Source: Thermopetrobacter sp. TC1
Lineage (GTDB): Bacteria; Pseudomonadota; Alphaproteobacteria; Rhizobiales; Aestuariivirgaceae
Direction of reading: 5' to 3'
Assembly (NCBI RefSeq): GCF_000746275.1
Contig: NZ_JQKX01000013.1
Location: 62,001-126,000 of the forward strand
Length of the DNA stretch: 64,000 nt
Position numbers and translations under genes: made by a program. This document shows positions 1 to 8,450 of this stretch, piece by piece. The notes beneath the pieces were generated by a model that made no database searches, was not told the DNA's origin, and was given only the letters and a program-made list of their open reading frames with translations. The first letter of the stretch is position 1. Every line of letters starts with the position of its first letter.

Positions 1-51
1 AAGGCCAATATCGAATGGGGCAAGGGCCTTTATCGCGACATGTTCATGTGA
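1..51 (+). CDS. C-terminal tail of an FCSD-like flavoprotein (5' cut by window edge)
   Basis: Only the last 16 codons and the stop are inside the window. The tail (KANIEWGKGLYRDMFM) aligns with the C-terminus of the complete flavoprotein at 1100-2473 (KANLQWGRSLFNEMFYSAL), so the truncated gene is most likely a paralogue of that protein. This gives the order flavoprotein, Rieske protein, flavoprotein on one strand. Seen directly: the open frame and the end-to-end resemblance. Inferred: that the whole upstream gene is a sulfide-dehydrogenase-type flavoprotein. Confidence 0.6.
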   Translation, partial: KANIEWGKGLYRDMFM

Positions 52-261
52 ACGGACGCGGCATGCATGAACACAGGTGCTTGATTGAGGGCCCATGCCG
101 TCCGGCCGGGTGCGGGGCGTGTCTGCAACACGCAGACAGGAAAGAGGCGGCGGCGTTGCGCGGATGGGTGCTCGTCGCCGTCTCTTTCAGGGGGTTTTCC
201 CGCGTTCATCCGGAGGCGGCGGGCGCCGGGACGGGGAGAGAGAAGAAGACGGGATGGTGAC

Positions 262-987
262 ATGACCGAGAAGACCGATCGCCGCCAGTTCATCCGGCTG
301 TGTGGCAGAACGGCGGCCGCAATGGCCGTGGCCCGGGCGGCGGGGCACAGGGTGATTGCCCCGGCCTTTGCTCTTGAAAATCCGCCGCGGGTCAGGCTGG
401 TCAAGGCGGATGGCAGCCCCCTGAAGGCCAAGGACCTGCCGCTGCATGCCAACTGGATCTTTCACTATCCCTATCACTCCTCGCCGGCGCTGCTGATCAA
501 GCTGGACGATCCCGCCCCGCCCACGGAAGTGGAGGACAAGGACGGCAAGGCCTACACCTGGCCGGGTGGTGTGGGGCCGGACAAGAATATCGTCGCCTAT
601 GCCGCCATCTGTGCCCATGCGCTTTCCTATGACAGCAAGGAGACGGCCTTTCTCAACTACCGCCGCGAACGCAACCAGATGACGGGGCACGGGCGCGTGA
701 TCACCTGTTGCGCCCATGCCAGCGTCTATGATCCGGCAGCGGGGGCGAAGGTGCTGGCCGGTCCGGCCAAGTTTCCGCTCGCGGCGGTGCTGCTTGAGCA
801 CAGGGCGGAGACGGATGAGCTTTTCGCCGTCGGGCTGATCGGCTCGGAGCTTTATGGCGAGTTTTTCAAGGCCTATCGCAAGGAGCTGCGCAAGGCATTC
901 GGCCGCAGCAGATACAAGAAGATGGTGGAAGGCGACGTGGTGGCCATGCCGGTAAAGGAATATTCCGAAGACGCCATCAAGTGCTGA
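262..987 (+). CDS. Tat-exported Rieske [2Fe-2S] protein
   Basis: Predicted periplasmic Rieske iron-sulfur protein of 241 aa. An N-terminal twin-arginine signal (DRRQFIRLCG, about residues 6-15) precedes an alanine-rich stretch. The cluster ligands are visible as C117-x-H119 and C149-C-A-H152 (CxxH), followed by a short basic, helical C-terminal tail. The ATG at 262 is chosen because it puts the Tat motif at the N-terminus; the same frame stays open upstream without family-like sequence. It lies between two FCSD-like flavoproteins, so a role as electron acceptor or donor for those flavoproteins is likely. No CxxCH haem-binding motif is present. It could instead belong to a dioxygenase-like or bc1-like system, but no such partner is visible here. 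Confidence 0.85.
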   Translation: MTEKTDRRQFIRLCGRTAAAMAVARAAGHRVIAPAFALENPPRVRLVKADGSPLKAKDLPLHANWIFHYPYHSSPALLIKLDDPAPPTEVEDKDGKAYTWPGGVGPDKNIVAYAAICAHALSYDSKETAFLNYRRERNQMTGHGRVITCCAHASVYDPAAGAKVLAGPAKFPLAAVLLEHRAETDELFAVGLIGSELYGEFFKAYRKELRKAFGRSRYKKMVEGDVVAMPVKEYSEDAIKC

Positions 988-1099
988 TGCATGCCGGGTG
1001 TCGGCAATCCGCCGTGATGTGGCCGGGTCATTCCGGTGAGCGCTCCGTACGGATGGCTGGCCTGCAATCTTGAACGTCTTGCGCCAGGGGATGGAAACC

Positions 1100-2473
1100 A
1101 TGCAGGAGAAAAAGGGCAAGGGCCCCAGCCGACGCGACATCATCCGCTCCGCCGGTGCCGCAGCGGTCCTGGGCGCGGCGGCCGGGGCTTCCGCCGCACC
1201 GGGCGGTGCGGTTACGGCGCCCCGCCCACCACGCGCCTTTTCCCGGCAGGCGGAGGTGCCGGGTTTTGGCAAGGCGCGTGTCGTGATCGTCGGCGGTGGC
1301 TGGTCCGGGCTGGAGGTGGCGCGGCAACTCAAGAAGTTGAAGCCGGAACTAGACGTCGTTCTCATTGAAAAGCGCGCGACGTTCTTCTCCTGTCCGCTGT
1401 CCAATCTGTGGCTGGTGGGCAAGCTGCCGCTTGAGGAGCTGATTCACAGCTATACCGATGCGGCCCGCAATCATGATTATACCTGGCTGCATGCGGCGGT
1501 GGTGGACGTGGATCGGGAAAGGCGCGTCGTTTACACCGACGAGGGCTGGCTGACCTATGATTTTCTCGTGCTGGCGCCGGGCATCGATTACGATTACGCC
1601 CGCTATGGCGTGCCGGACGCCACGGAGGCGGCGCGGCTGCGCTCCATGTATCCGGCGGCGTTCAAGCCGGGATCAGAGCACATCACGCTCAGGCACAAGC
1701 TGGAGAATTTCGAGGAAGGCATCTTTCTGCTCACGGTGCCGCCGGGCAACTATCGCTGCCTGCCGGCGCCTTATGAGCGCGCTTGCATGATCGCAGGCTA
1801 CATGAAGGAGAATGACATCAAGGGCAAGGTGCTGCTGCTGGACGTGCATGACGAGCCGCCTTTCAAGCCCGATGGCATCAACGAGGCCATCAACGATCTT
1901 TATAAGGATCACATTGAGATCGTGCGGGGCGTGAAGGTGATGGGCATTGATGTCTCCAGACGCACACTGCACACCAACAAGGGGGACATCACATTCGATG
2001 ACGCCGCCATCTATCCCCCGGTTCGCGGTGCGAAAATTCTGGAGCGCATCGGCATTGCCAAGACGGATGAGCCGGGGCTGTTCGCCCATATCGATCCGGT
2101 GAAATATCATGTCATCGGTGATGAGCGGGTGTTCGTGGGCGGTGATGCGCGGCCGATGCCGTTCGTCAAGGCGGGCTTTGCCGCCAATTACGAGGCCGGG
2201 CACATTGCACGCATCATCACGAACCAGATGGACGGCAAGGAGATGGGGCCGCTGCAATCGCCCGGCATGATGTGCTATGTGGCGGTGAATGCCGATCCTT
2301 TGCAGTCGGTCGCCTTCAAGATCAGCTTCGGCATGGTCTATGACCGCAAGACGGGCGGGTATGTCTTCCGGCAAACGGCGCAGGCCTTTGTCAATCGCTC
2401 GCGTGCCTTCGGCAAGGCGAACCTGCAATGGGGCCGCTCTCTGTTCAATGAGATGTTCTACAGTGCGCTGTGA
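1100..2473 (+). CDS. FCSD-like FAD-dependent oxidoreductase (sulfide dehydrogenase flavoprotein family), Tat-exported
   Basis: Predicted periplasmic flavoprotein of 457 aa related to the flavoprotein subunit of flavocytochrome c sulfide dehydrogenase (FccB/SoxF). A Tat signal (PSRRDIIRSAG) opens the protein. The FAD-binding fingerprint VVIVGGGWSGLEVA follows near residue 61. Three cysteines match those of the family: Cys98 in SCPLSN (equivalent to the covalent-FAD Cys), and Cys220 (CLPAPYERA) and Cys392 (MMCYVAVN), the redox disulfide pair. The ATG at 1100 is preferred over in-frame ATGs at 1070 and 1091 because AGGGG at 1086-1090 is correctly spaced. The expected reaction is sulfide oxidation with electrons passed to a carrier; pairing with the adjacent Rieske protein rather than cytochrome c is inference. 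Confidence 0.85.
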   Translation: MQEKKGKGPSRRDIIRSAGAAAVLGAAAGASAAPGGAVTAPRPPRAFSRQAEVPGFGKARVVIVGGGWSGLEVARQLKKLKPELDVVLIEKRATFFSCPLSNLWLVGKLPLEELIHSYTDAARNHDYTWLHAAVVDVDRERRVVYTDEGWLTYDFLVLAPGIDYDYARYGVPDATEAARLRSMYPAAFKPGSEHITLRHKLENFEEGIFLLTVPPGNYRCLPAPYERACMIAGYMKENDIKGKVLLLDVHDEPPFKPDGINEAINDLYKDHIEIVRGVKVMGIDVSRRTLHTNKGDITFDDAAIYPPVRGAKILERIGIAKTDEPGLFAHIDPVKYHVIGDERVFVGGDARPMPFVKAGFAANYEAGHIARIITNQMDGKEMGPLQSPGMMCYVAVNADPLQSVAFKISFGMVYDRKTGGYVFRQTAQAFVNRSRAFGKANLQWGRSLFNEMFYSAL

Positions 2474-2495
2474 TTTTGCCCGGGGCTGATTTTGT

Positions 2496-3578
2496 TCATT
2501 TCACCGCACCGCGGCGCAGCAGGCGCGGCAGGTGGCGGATGGCGGCAAAGAGAGGATGGCGGCGCTCGAAAGGCGTCAGCTCGATCTTCTCACCGGTGTG
2601 ACGGGCGATTTTCCAGGCGATGTAATCGGCACCGCCGGCGAAGGTGAACGCCGCCTTGATGAGGCGGAGGACGGAAAGGATCTTGCCCTCAATCTGCATG
2701 AAGCGTAGGGCCGCTTTTGAAAGCGAGGCGGGTGGCGGGGTATTGGCCGCGTCCTGCATATTGTTCGAGACAAGGGTGCCATCTTTTTCGTCACCCCGGC
2801 GCAAGCCGGGGGCGCGTGCCGCAGGCTCATGCGTTTGTGGCTTGAGATACCGGCTTTCGCCGGTATGACGTTGTGCATGACGAAGAATGTGCGCTTCCTG
2901 TTCGATCAGGGCGCAGGCCGCAGTCATGAAGGCGTGGTTGCGGGAGACGATGAGGCGGGCGCGCTCCGGCCCCTCAACGCGCAGCTCGCTGGCATAGGTG
3001 GCGATCAGGGCCTTCTGCCATACATCCGGACAGGATGCGGAATCGCTGGCGAGGCGGCGGGCGAAGGTGAGCATGGTGCGCACGGCTGTTGCCAGCGCCG
3101 AGATCACCTGTTCTCGCACCGCCTCGTCCTGCGTCCAGACCAGACGGCTTGGCTGGGAAAAACGGGCCCAGAAATAGGGATTGCGCACCTTATCCTGCAT
3201 GCGGGCGGTGAACTGGTCCAGGGTGAGGCAGGCGTATTTTGCCCGCCAGGTGCGCGGGCCCTGTGCGGTCTCTTCCTTTACCTCGAGATAGTAGACATTG
3301 GGCGGCAACAGGCGGCAGCCAAGGCGGGAGAGGGGATTGTCGCTGATGGCTGTGCTGTCAAACGTGAGAACATAGAGGTCAACGAGGCTTTCTTCCGGCG
3401 AGGCCTCGCGCAGGGTGGAGCCATAGGCGAGCACGGCGGCCACGCCACGCCCCTTCTGATGGCGCTTGCGGGCTTCCTCAGTGAGCAGGCGCACGGGTGC
3501 CGGCACCGGAAGGTCGATGGTCCTGGCGATTAAGTCTTCCAGCGTTGCCGGAGAAGCGTGTGCGCGATCATCAATCAT
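2496..3578 (-). CDS. Tam41/Mmp37-like phosphatidate cytidylyltransferase with an in-frame repeat insertion
   Basis: A 360-aa protein with a nucleotidyltransferase-like start (AYGSTL..SLVDLYVLTF, residues 51-73) and Tam41-like blocks: NVYYLEV (94-100), AKYACLTLDQF (113-123), ARFSQPSRLVW (138-148), and a C-terminal block KILSVLRLIKAAFTFAGG (299-316). Tam41 makes CDP-diacylglycerol from phosphatidic acid and CTP. Residues about 233-275 (RHTGESRYLKPQTHE...) are not family sequence; they are encoded by a palindromic repeat (about 2757-2885) that is also present at two intergenic sites, and the frame stays open through it. The start at 3578 gives 16 nt spacing from the upstream lipid kinase-like gene; an upstream in-frame ATG at 3647 would overlap it. 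Family assignment is by recognition of weak similarity and is moderately sure. Confidence 0.6.
   Translation of the reverse strand: MIDDRAHASPATLEDLIARTIDLPVPAPVRLLTEEARKRHQKGRGVAAVLAYGSTLREASPEESLVDLYVLTFDSTAISDNPLSRLGCRLLPPNVYYLEVKEETAQGPRTWRAKYACLTLDQFTARMQDKVRNPYFWARFSQPSRLVWTQDEAVREQVISALATAVRTMLTFARRLASDSASCPDVWQKALIATYASELRVEGPERARLIVSRNHAFMTAACALIEQEAHILRHAQRHTGESRYLKPQTHEPAARAPGLRRGDEKDGTLVSNNMQDAANTPPPASLSKAALRFMQIEGKILSVLRLIKAAFTFAGGADYIAWKIARHTGEKIELTPFERRHPLFAAIRHLPRLLRRGAVK
2757..2885. repeat. Palindromic repeat family A, copy 1 (inside a CDS)
   Basis: Contains paired hairpins (CACCCCGGCGCAAGCCGGGG and ATACCGGCTTTCGCCGGTAT) joined by a conserved linker including CTCATGCGTTTGTGG. 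The same arrangement occurs at 48998-49144 (inverted) and 55529-55666. This copy lies within the Tam41-like gene and is translated on the minus strand. Confidence 0.85.
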
Positions 3579-3594
3579 GGCGGCATTGCTCCCG

Positions 3595-4602
3595 TCAGCC
3601 GCGCAGGAAGGTGAAGGCAGGCCCGAGCGAGATGCGCAAGGGCTCATCTTCGGGGGGCATCAGCTTTTCGCCGTCAATGACGAAGGGAGCGGACGTTTTT
3701 ACCTCTAGGCGCGTCACCGGGCGGCTGATCATGCCGGGCGGCAGGCGCTCAGGCCGTTTGCGTGCCCAGATGATGACGGGCAGCCAGCGCAGAAGCGAGG
3801 GCGGCGGATGGCGAAAGAGCGAGAAGCGCAAGGCTTCCTCATGATCTGTCTCGACGAAGGGGCGGGCGCCGAAAACGAGGCGCTTGAGGGTGCTGACCAG
3901 AAGCGCGATGTGCAGCCCGTCTCCGACCGGTTCGCCATCGGCGATGACGCGCATGGGCCAGGGGCGGTCGAGCCTGTCTTCCTCCTCCGGAGCGGCAGGG
4001 CCGGCAAAAAGCGCCTTTCCCGCCGCGCGCAGCAGGGTGAGGGCAGGAGCGAGGGTGTTGCCGCGCACGCCCTTGCGATTGAAGGCCTCCTGGCAATAGA
4101 GCGTGCCGGCGGCGATGGCACCGCCGCCCAGGAACATGCCATGCTGCGGGCCGCTGCCGGCGGGGTTTTCCACCTTCAGCGAAGGGCGGATGATGCGTGG
4201 CGTCTCTTCCCGGCTCCAGGCAGCGGAAGCGATATAGCGCGCCTGTTCGCCGATATCCTTCAAGGAAAGCCCCAGTTCGGCAGCCGTCATGTTGGTGGAG
4301 CCATGCGGGAGAATGCCGATCATCGGCAGGGTTTCGGGGGAGAGGTTTTCGGCAAGCCAGGTCTGCGTTGCCTGCACGGTGCCGTCGCCGGCGGAGATGA
4401 ACAGGGCTTTTGTCTCGCGCGCCGCTTCCTGCTTCAGGATGTCGAACAACTGCGGGAAGTCTTCGAGAACGTGCACGCTTATGTCTGCCTTGACATCAAC
4501 ACCGGCCAGGGCGCGCAGCTGCTCGGCCAGGGCGCGGCCCTTGCGATTGTTTCCCCCGGAGCGGGGGTTGAGGATGAGTGCGGCGCGGTGCGGTTCGGTC
4601 AT
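3595..4602 (-). CDS. Diacylglycerol kinase / YegS-like lipid kinase
   Basis: A 335-aa protein of the DAGK catalytic family, which phosphorylates diacylglycerol or related lipids with ATP to give phosphatidic acid. Visible motifs are NPRSGGN (residues 12-18), GDGT (72-75) and GILPHGSTN (96-104), the nucleotide and lipid-kinase core, followed by the beta-rich C-terminal half. The ATG at 4602 places NPRSGG close to the N-terminus as is usual. It sits between a CDP-alcohol phosphatidyltransferase (upstream, 16 nt) and the Tam41-like gene (downstream, 16 nt), consistent with a chain diacylglycerol to phosphatidate to CDP-diacylglycerol to phospholipid. The exact lipid substrate cannot be told from sequence. 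Confidence 0.85.
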   Translation of the reverse strand: MTEPHRAALILNPRSGGNNRKGRALAEQLRALAGVDVKADISVHVLEDFPQLFDILKQEAARETKALFISAGDGTVQATQTWLAENLSPETLPMIGILPHGSTNMTAAELGLSLKDIGEQARYIASAAWSREETPRIIRPSLKVENPAGSGPQHGMFLGGGAIAAGTLYCQEAFNRKGVRGNTLAPALTLLRAAGKALFAGPAAPEEEDRLDRPWPMRVIADGEPVGDGLHIALLVSTLKRLVFGARPFVETDHEEALRFSLFRHPPPSLLRWLPVIIWARKRPERLPPGMISRPVTRLEVKTSAPFVIDGEKLMPPEDEPLRISLGPAFTFLRG

Positions 4603-4618
4603 GGTGCGTTCGTGCTCG

Positions 4619-5848
4619 TCAGACGTTGCCTGCCTCCCGGGCCATCCAGGAGACGAGTTCTCCCTTGCGTCGTTTTTCAATGAGGGCCTGGATGATCTGG
4701 ATGCCATGGAGAACGAGACAGATGCCCGTCCACCAGGCCACGGCGAGCAGCCCCAGATCCGGCCGCTGCATGAAGGCGAAGAAGGTGAGGATGACGAGGT
4801 TGGGGTTGCGGCGGGCGGTGATCTCGCGGAAGAAAGTGTCGATCGGGCGCCAGATGTGAATTTCCATGCCCAGCCAGGCGATGGCCACGCCCTCGATGAT
4901 CCGCTGCAGCACATAGCCGCCAATGATCACGGCAAGAGCGAGGTAAAGCGTCTGTTGCGGCAGGGGCAGGCCATAATCATCCAGCCCCATGGCCCAGGCC
5001 CAGTACCAGAAGGGCGGGTGCACGAGATCGATGCCGTGATCGAAGATGTTGCCCCAGTGGCTGCTGGTGAGCGTGGTGCGGGCCAGCTTGCCGTCCACGG
5101 TGTCGAGAAAGGTCATCAGCCAGGCGGCGAGCAGGCCGGAGGCATAATGCCCGTTCCAGAACAGGAAGAAGGCGATGATCACCAGCAGGGCGGAAAGGGT
5201 GGTGACCATGTTGGGGGTGACAGGCGTTTTTTCCGCCAGCCAGCGGGTGACATAAAAGGCGGGAATGGGCCAGAGGCGCTTGGTGACGAAATCAGTCGCG
5301 CCCTTATAGGTTCCCATGAAAACGCGCCATTCCACATCGCCTTTCTTTTCCGGCGACAGGATGAGGGCATAGGGGGCTTCGCGCTTGCGCAGGGCCTTCC
5401 AGAAGTTCACGCCCAGCTCGCCGGGACGGCGGACGATGAAGCCCTCGCTGCGGGCGCGTTCTCTTGCCGTTTCGGCGGTTTCGGCCTCAAGCAGGGAAAG
5501 GGCGGCGTCTTCCTTGCCCGGTGGCGAGACGACGGCGAGCGGCACATCGCGATTGTCGGCAAGCAGCACAAGGCCCGGGTGCTCGCGCAAGGCTCTGATA
5601 AGCGGCGGATCAAGAACGGCATCGGCGCGCACGAAAATTGTGATGCCATCAAAATGCGAAAGAGCCTGTTCGGGATCATGCAGGACGTTTCTGATCCCTT
5701 CCCGTGAAAACTGATATTGAAGCCGCTCGGCTGTCTTGCGGCCGAAGATGCTGTCTCCTGAAGTGCCGATGAGCACGAGCCGGACAGACTGTTCCTGCGC
5801 AGATGTTTCGCTCTCTTTCCGCGTCTTGTTTTCTTGCGGTTTGGGCAT
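4619..5848 (-). CDS. CDP-alcohol phosphatidyltransferase with a soluble N-terminal domain
   Basis: A 409-aa membrane enzyme. The CDP-alcohol phosphatidyltransferase signature is complete: D252-G253-x2-A256-R257-x8-G266-x3-D270-x3-D274. Several hydrophobic segments follow from about residue 215. The first 200 residues form a soluble alpha/beta domain (LVLIGTSGDSIFGRKTAERL..) resembling the N-terminal halves of bifunctional inositol/alcohol-phosphate cytidylyltransferase-transferases, though I do not see an intact NTP-transferase GxGxR loop. It belongs to one minus-strand run with lptF/lptG and the two downstream lipid genes. The head-group alcohol is unknown; inositol-phosphate-like or glycerol-phosphate-like substrates are possible. 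Confidence 0.85.
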   Translation of the reverse strand: MPKPQENKTRKESETSAQEQSVRLVLIGTSGDSIFGRKTAERLQYQFSREGIRNVLHDPEQALSHFDGITIFVRADAVLDPPLIRALREHPGLVLLADNRDVPLAVVSPPGKEDAALSLLEAETAETARERARSEGFIVRRPGELGVNFWKALRKREAPYALILSPEKKGDVEWRVFMGTYKGATDFVTKRLWPIPAFYVTRWLAEKTPVTPNMVTTLSALLVIIAFFLFWNGHYASGLLAAWLMTFLDTVDGKLARTTLTSSHWGNIFDHGIDLVHPPFWYWAWAMGLDDYGLPLPQQTLYLALAVIIGGYVLQRIIEGVAIAWLGMEIHIWRPIDTFFREITARRNPNLVILTFFAFMQRPDLGLLAVAWWTGICLVLHGIQIIQALIEKRRKGELVSWMAREAGNV

Positions 5849-5891
5849 GCGGGCTGCTCCTGCGCTTCAGCTCATGCAACGGTGACGAATT

Positions 5892-6971
5892 TCACGCCAG
5901 GCTTTCCGCGCGGGTGATGAAGGCAGCGGCGACAAGGCCAAGGGCCGCTGCCGGCAGCCAGGCGGCAAGCCATGGCGGTACAAGGCCCAGTTCCCCCACG
6001 GTCATGGAAAGCCCGTCCAGTATGAAGTAGCTGAAACCGACGGCGACGCCTAGCCCGAAGATGTATCCGGCATTACCGCCGCGACGATAGCGGGCGGCAA
6101 GGGGAATGGCCACGGCCATGACCAGCCAGGCCAGCACGAAGAGGCTCAGGCGCTTATGCCACCAGGTGCGGTAGACGTAAACGGGGCGAATGCCGAAACC
6201 GGCGTTGGCAATGAAATATTCGAGATCCCTCAAGGTCATTTCCTCGGGATCGCCGGAACGGGCGCCGGCGGCGGCCAGCCGGAGGTTGCCGGAGTAGATC
6301 AGCGTGTCGAGGCGCTCGGGCCGTACGTTGTCCCGTGCGTAGATATAGACATTCTGCAAAACCCAGCGCCCGCGCACAAGCCAGGCCTTTTCGGCGATGA
6401 CCTGCTCCAGGAGCAATCCTTCGGGATCACGGCGGAATATGGCGACGTCCTCAAGGACGGTGGCCTTGCGGTTGGCCTTGCCGGCGCGGAGGATGTCGTT
6501 GCCTGCGCGCATCCAGATGGGATCCCGTTCGCCGATCTGGAGCTTCTTGCTGCCATAATCGCCAATGCCCCATTCACGCAGGACCTTGGCAGTGCGGGGT
6601 GCGGCCTGATCATTGAGAGCAAACTGGGCGATGCCGAGCACAAGGCCCAAAGGCAGCAGCATGGCAATGAGGCGCAGCGGCGAGATGCCGGCGGCCCAGA
6701 TGGCGACGATCTCGTTTCTGAAACTCAGCTCAACAAGCGTGAGCAGAACCGCAAGCAACAGCGAGAGGTTCCAGAAGGTTGCGGCCATCTGCGGCGCGCG
6801 CAGGGCCGCATAACGCAGAAGGCCCCAGGTGTCGTTTTCCGTGTAGGCCAGGATTTCGTCCATGTTGGAAATGGCATCGAGCAGCAGGACAAACACCGTC
6901 AGCCCCGCCAGGATCAGAACGAAGCGGGTGGCGATCATGCGGGTGAGCATGCGGCCGATGACGGTGATCAT
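5892..6971 (-). CDS. lptG: LPS export ABC transporter permease LptG
   Basis: A 359-aa inner-membrane permease of the LptB2FG complex that extracts lipopolysaccharide from the inner membrane and feeds it to LptC/LptA. It has the YjgP/YjgQ layout: two hydrophobic segments near the N-terminus (MIATRFVLILAGLTVFVLLL and a second around residues 60-85), a coupling-helix region, third segment, a periplasmic beta-jellyroll (about 130-260), then three C-terminal membrane segments. It starts 3 nt after lptF ends, so the two are co-translated. Assignment as LptG rather than LptF follows its second position and the shorter length usual for LptG. Confidence 0.93.
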   Translation of the reverse strand: MITVIGRMLTRMIATRFVLILAGLTVFVLLLDAISNMDEILAYTENDTWGLLRYAALRAPQMAATFWNLSLLLAVLLTLVELSFRNEIVAIWAAGISPLRLIAMLLPLGLVLGIAQFALNDQAAPRTAKVLREWGIGDYGSKKLQIGERDPIWMRAGNDILRAGKANRKATVLEDVAIFRRDPEGLLLEQVIAEKAWLVRGRWVLQNVYIYARDNVRPERLDTLIYSGNLRLAAAGARSGDPEEMTLRDLEYFIANAGFGIRPVYVYRTWWHKRLSLFVLAWLVMAVAIPLAARYRRGGNAGYIFGLGVAVGFSYFILDGLSMTVGELGLVPPWLAAWLPAAALGLVAAAFITRAESLA

Positions 6972-6974
6972 GGC

Positions 6975-8210
6975 TTATGCCTCCCGGCGTCTGGCGAACC
7001 GTGAGAACATCCCGCCCAGCCTGCGGCGCAGATAGGCACCGACATCGGCGAGACGGTCATAGAGCGCCTCGAAACGGTCCTTGCGGAGCGTGAAGCAGGC
7101 GTTGTAGTAGCGCACGGCGGCGAAAAGCACGAGCAGAAGATAGGGCGCCCAGATCGTCAGCCAGATGGGCGCCAGTCCGACGCGGGAGGCCACCGCTCCC
7201 TGCTGCACCAGCTCGTAATAGGCAACAAGAATGGCAAAGGCGACGGCAAAGCGATAGGCCCGCTGCTGACGGCGATGGCCAATGGCGAAAGGCAGGGCGA
7301 GAAAGGGCAGGACGGGGATGGTGAGAATGGACACCAGGCGCTTGTTGAGTTCGGTATGCAGCTCCGGGATCGTGGCGCGGGGCAGGGGCGTGTCATAATT
7401 GCGGATGAGCTCGGGAAAGGTGAGCTCGCGTTCATCCTGACCGCGAGGGCGGAAGACCAGCGCATTGCGGCGGCCAATCGGCGCTTCCGTGCGATCGAAG
7501 AAGCCGGAGGAGAAACGCGGCGGCGGGGTGCGGCCGGAAAAATCCGGCCAGCTTTCCAGCTTCAGGCGGTGACCATCCAGCAGAACGAGCAAGGGGCGCG
7601 GATCGTTCTTCTGCGGTACGAGATACCCCCGCTTGGCGGTAATGGTTTCGGCGCCGCCCTTGCCGCGATAGTCGAAGAGAAAGATGCGCTGAAAGCTGTT
7701 GGTCTCACGCTGGAGCTTGTCGAGGATGAAGGTGCGAGTGCCGCTCTGCATGAAGACGCCTTCCTCGGCGAGATAGAAGACCTCAACATTGCTCACCGTA
7801 TAGAGCAGGGCGCGATAGGCATAGCGCGTATAGGGCTGAAGCCAGCCGAAGATGTAGACGGAGAGCAGGGTGAGCAGAAGCGACAGCCAGATGATGGGGC
7901 GGGCGAGCCGGTGCAGGGAAATGCCGGAGGCAAGAGCGGCGTCAATTTCGCTGTTGCGCGAAAGGCGATTGAAGCCGAAGAGCAGGCCGAGAAAGAGGGC
8001 GGCGGGAATGGCCAGTCCCAGATAGTGCGGTACGAGATAGCCAAGAAGCTCGAAGACGACGGAAAGGGAGTTCTTCTTGCCCAGCGTCTTGTCGAGAATG
8101 CGCACCATGCGCTCGGAAAGCAGCACGAGAAGACCAATGGCAAGTGCGATGGCCAGGGGCCTGCCCACCTCGCGCAGAACGTATCTGTCAATGATCCTCA
8201 AGCCAAACAT
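6975..8210 (-). CDS. lptF: LPS export ABC transporter permease LptF
   Basis: A 411-aa inner-membrane permease, partner of LptG in the lipopolysaccharide-extracting ABC transporter. It begins IIDRYVLREVGRPLAIALAIG, typical of LptF, and has SEIDAALASGISLHRLARP, the coupling-helix region that contacts the LptB ATPase, followed by the periplasmic domain (about residues 135-270) and C-terminal membrane helices. It is the first gene of a tight minus-strand series (lptF, lptG, phosphatidyltransferase, lipid kinase-like, Tam41-like). A 240-bp upstream region to the metallophosphoesterase gene probably holds its promoter. LptB and LptC are not in this window. Confidence 0.93.
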   Translation of the reverse strand: MFGLRIIDRYVLREVGRPLAIALAIGLLVLLSERMVRILDKTLGKKNSLSVVFELLGYLVPHYLGLAIPAALFLGLLFGFNRLSRNSEIDAALASGISLHRLARPIIWLSLLLTLLSVYIFGWLQPYTRYAYRALLYTVSNVEVFYLAEEGVFMQSGTRTFILDKLQRETNSFQRIFLFDYRGKGGAETITAKRGYLVPQKNDPRPLLVLLDGHRLKLESWPDFSGRTPPPRFSSGFFDRTEAPIGRRNALVFRPRGQDERELTFPELIRNYDTPLPRATIPELHTELNKRLVSILTIPVLPFLALPFAIGHRRQQRAYRFAVAFAILVAYYELVQQGAVASRVGLAPIWLTIWAPYLLLVLFAAVRYYNACFTLRKDRFEALYDRLADVGAYLRRRLGGMFSRFARRREA

Positions 8211-8450
8211 GGCCCCTTTTGCCCGCCCGTGCTCTGCGGCTTTGCGGCTGCCTGCCCGTGAGACGCCCGCAGACCGGATTGCGCCAGCAAATCCCGGTCC
8301 GTCCCGGCAAGAAAAGACCGGTGCGAATCGCGGTTATCCTGCCCTGACGTACATGACGCCAACCTGAACGCGTGCTAGCACGGCAGGGGGCCATGTCAAG
8401 CCAGATGGCACGTTGAAGGCACGGCGGCAAGGCCGATTCATGGACTGCTT

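Noticed and set aside
187-1422. Long minus-strand open frame opposite the Rieske and flavoprotein genes
   Set aside because: It is a high-GC antisense shadow: residues show no family motifs and it overlaps two well-supported plus-strand genes.
2757-2885. Frameshift or pseudogene in the Tam41-like gene
   Set aside because: The repeat insertion keeps the reading frame, and the conserved C-terminal block follows, so the gene appears intact.
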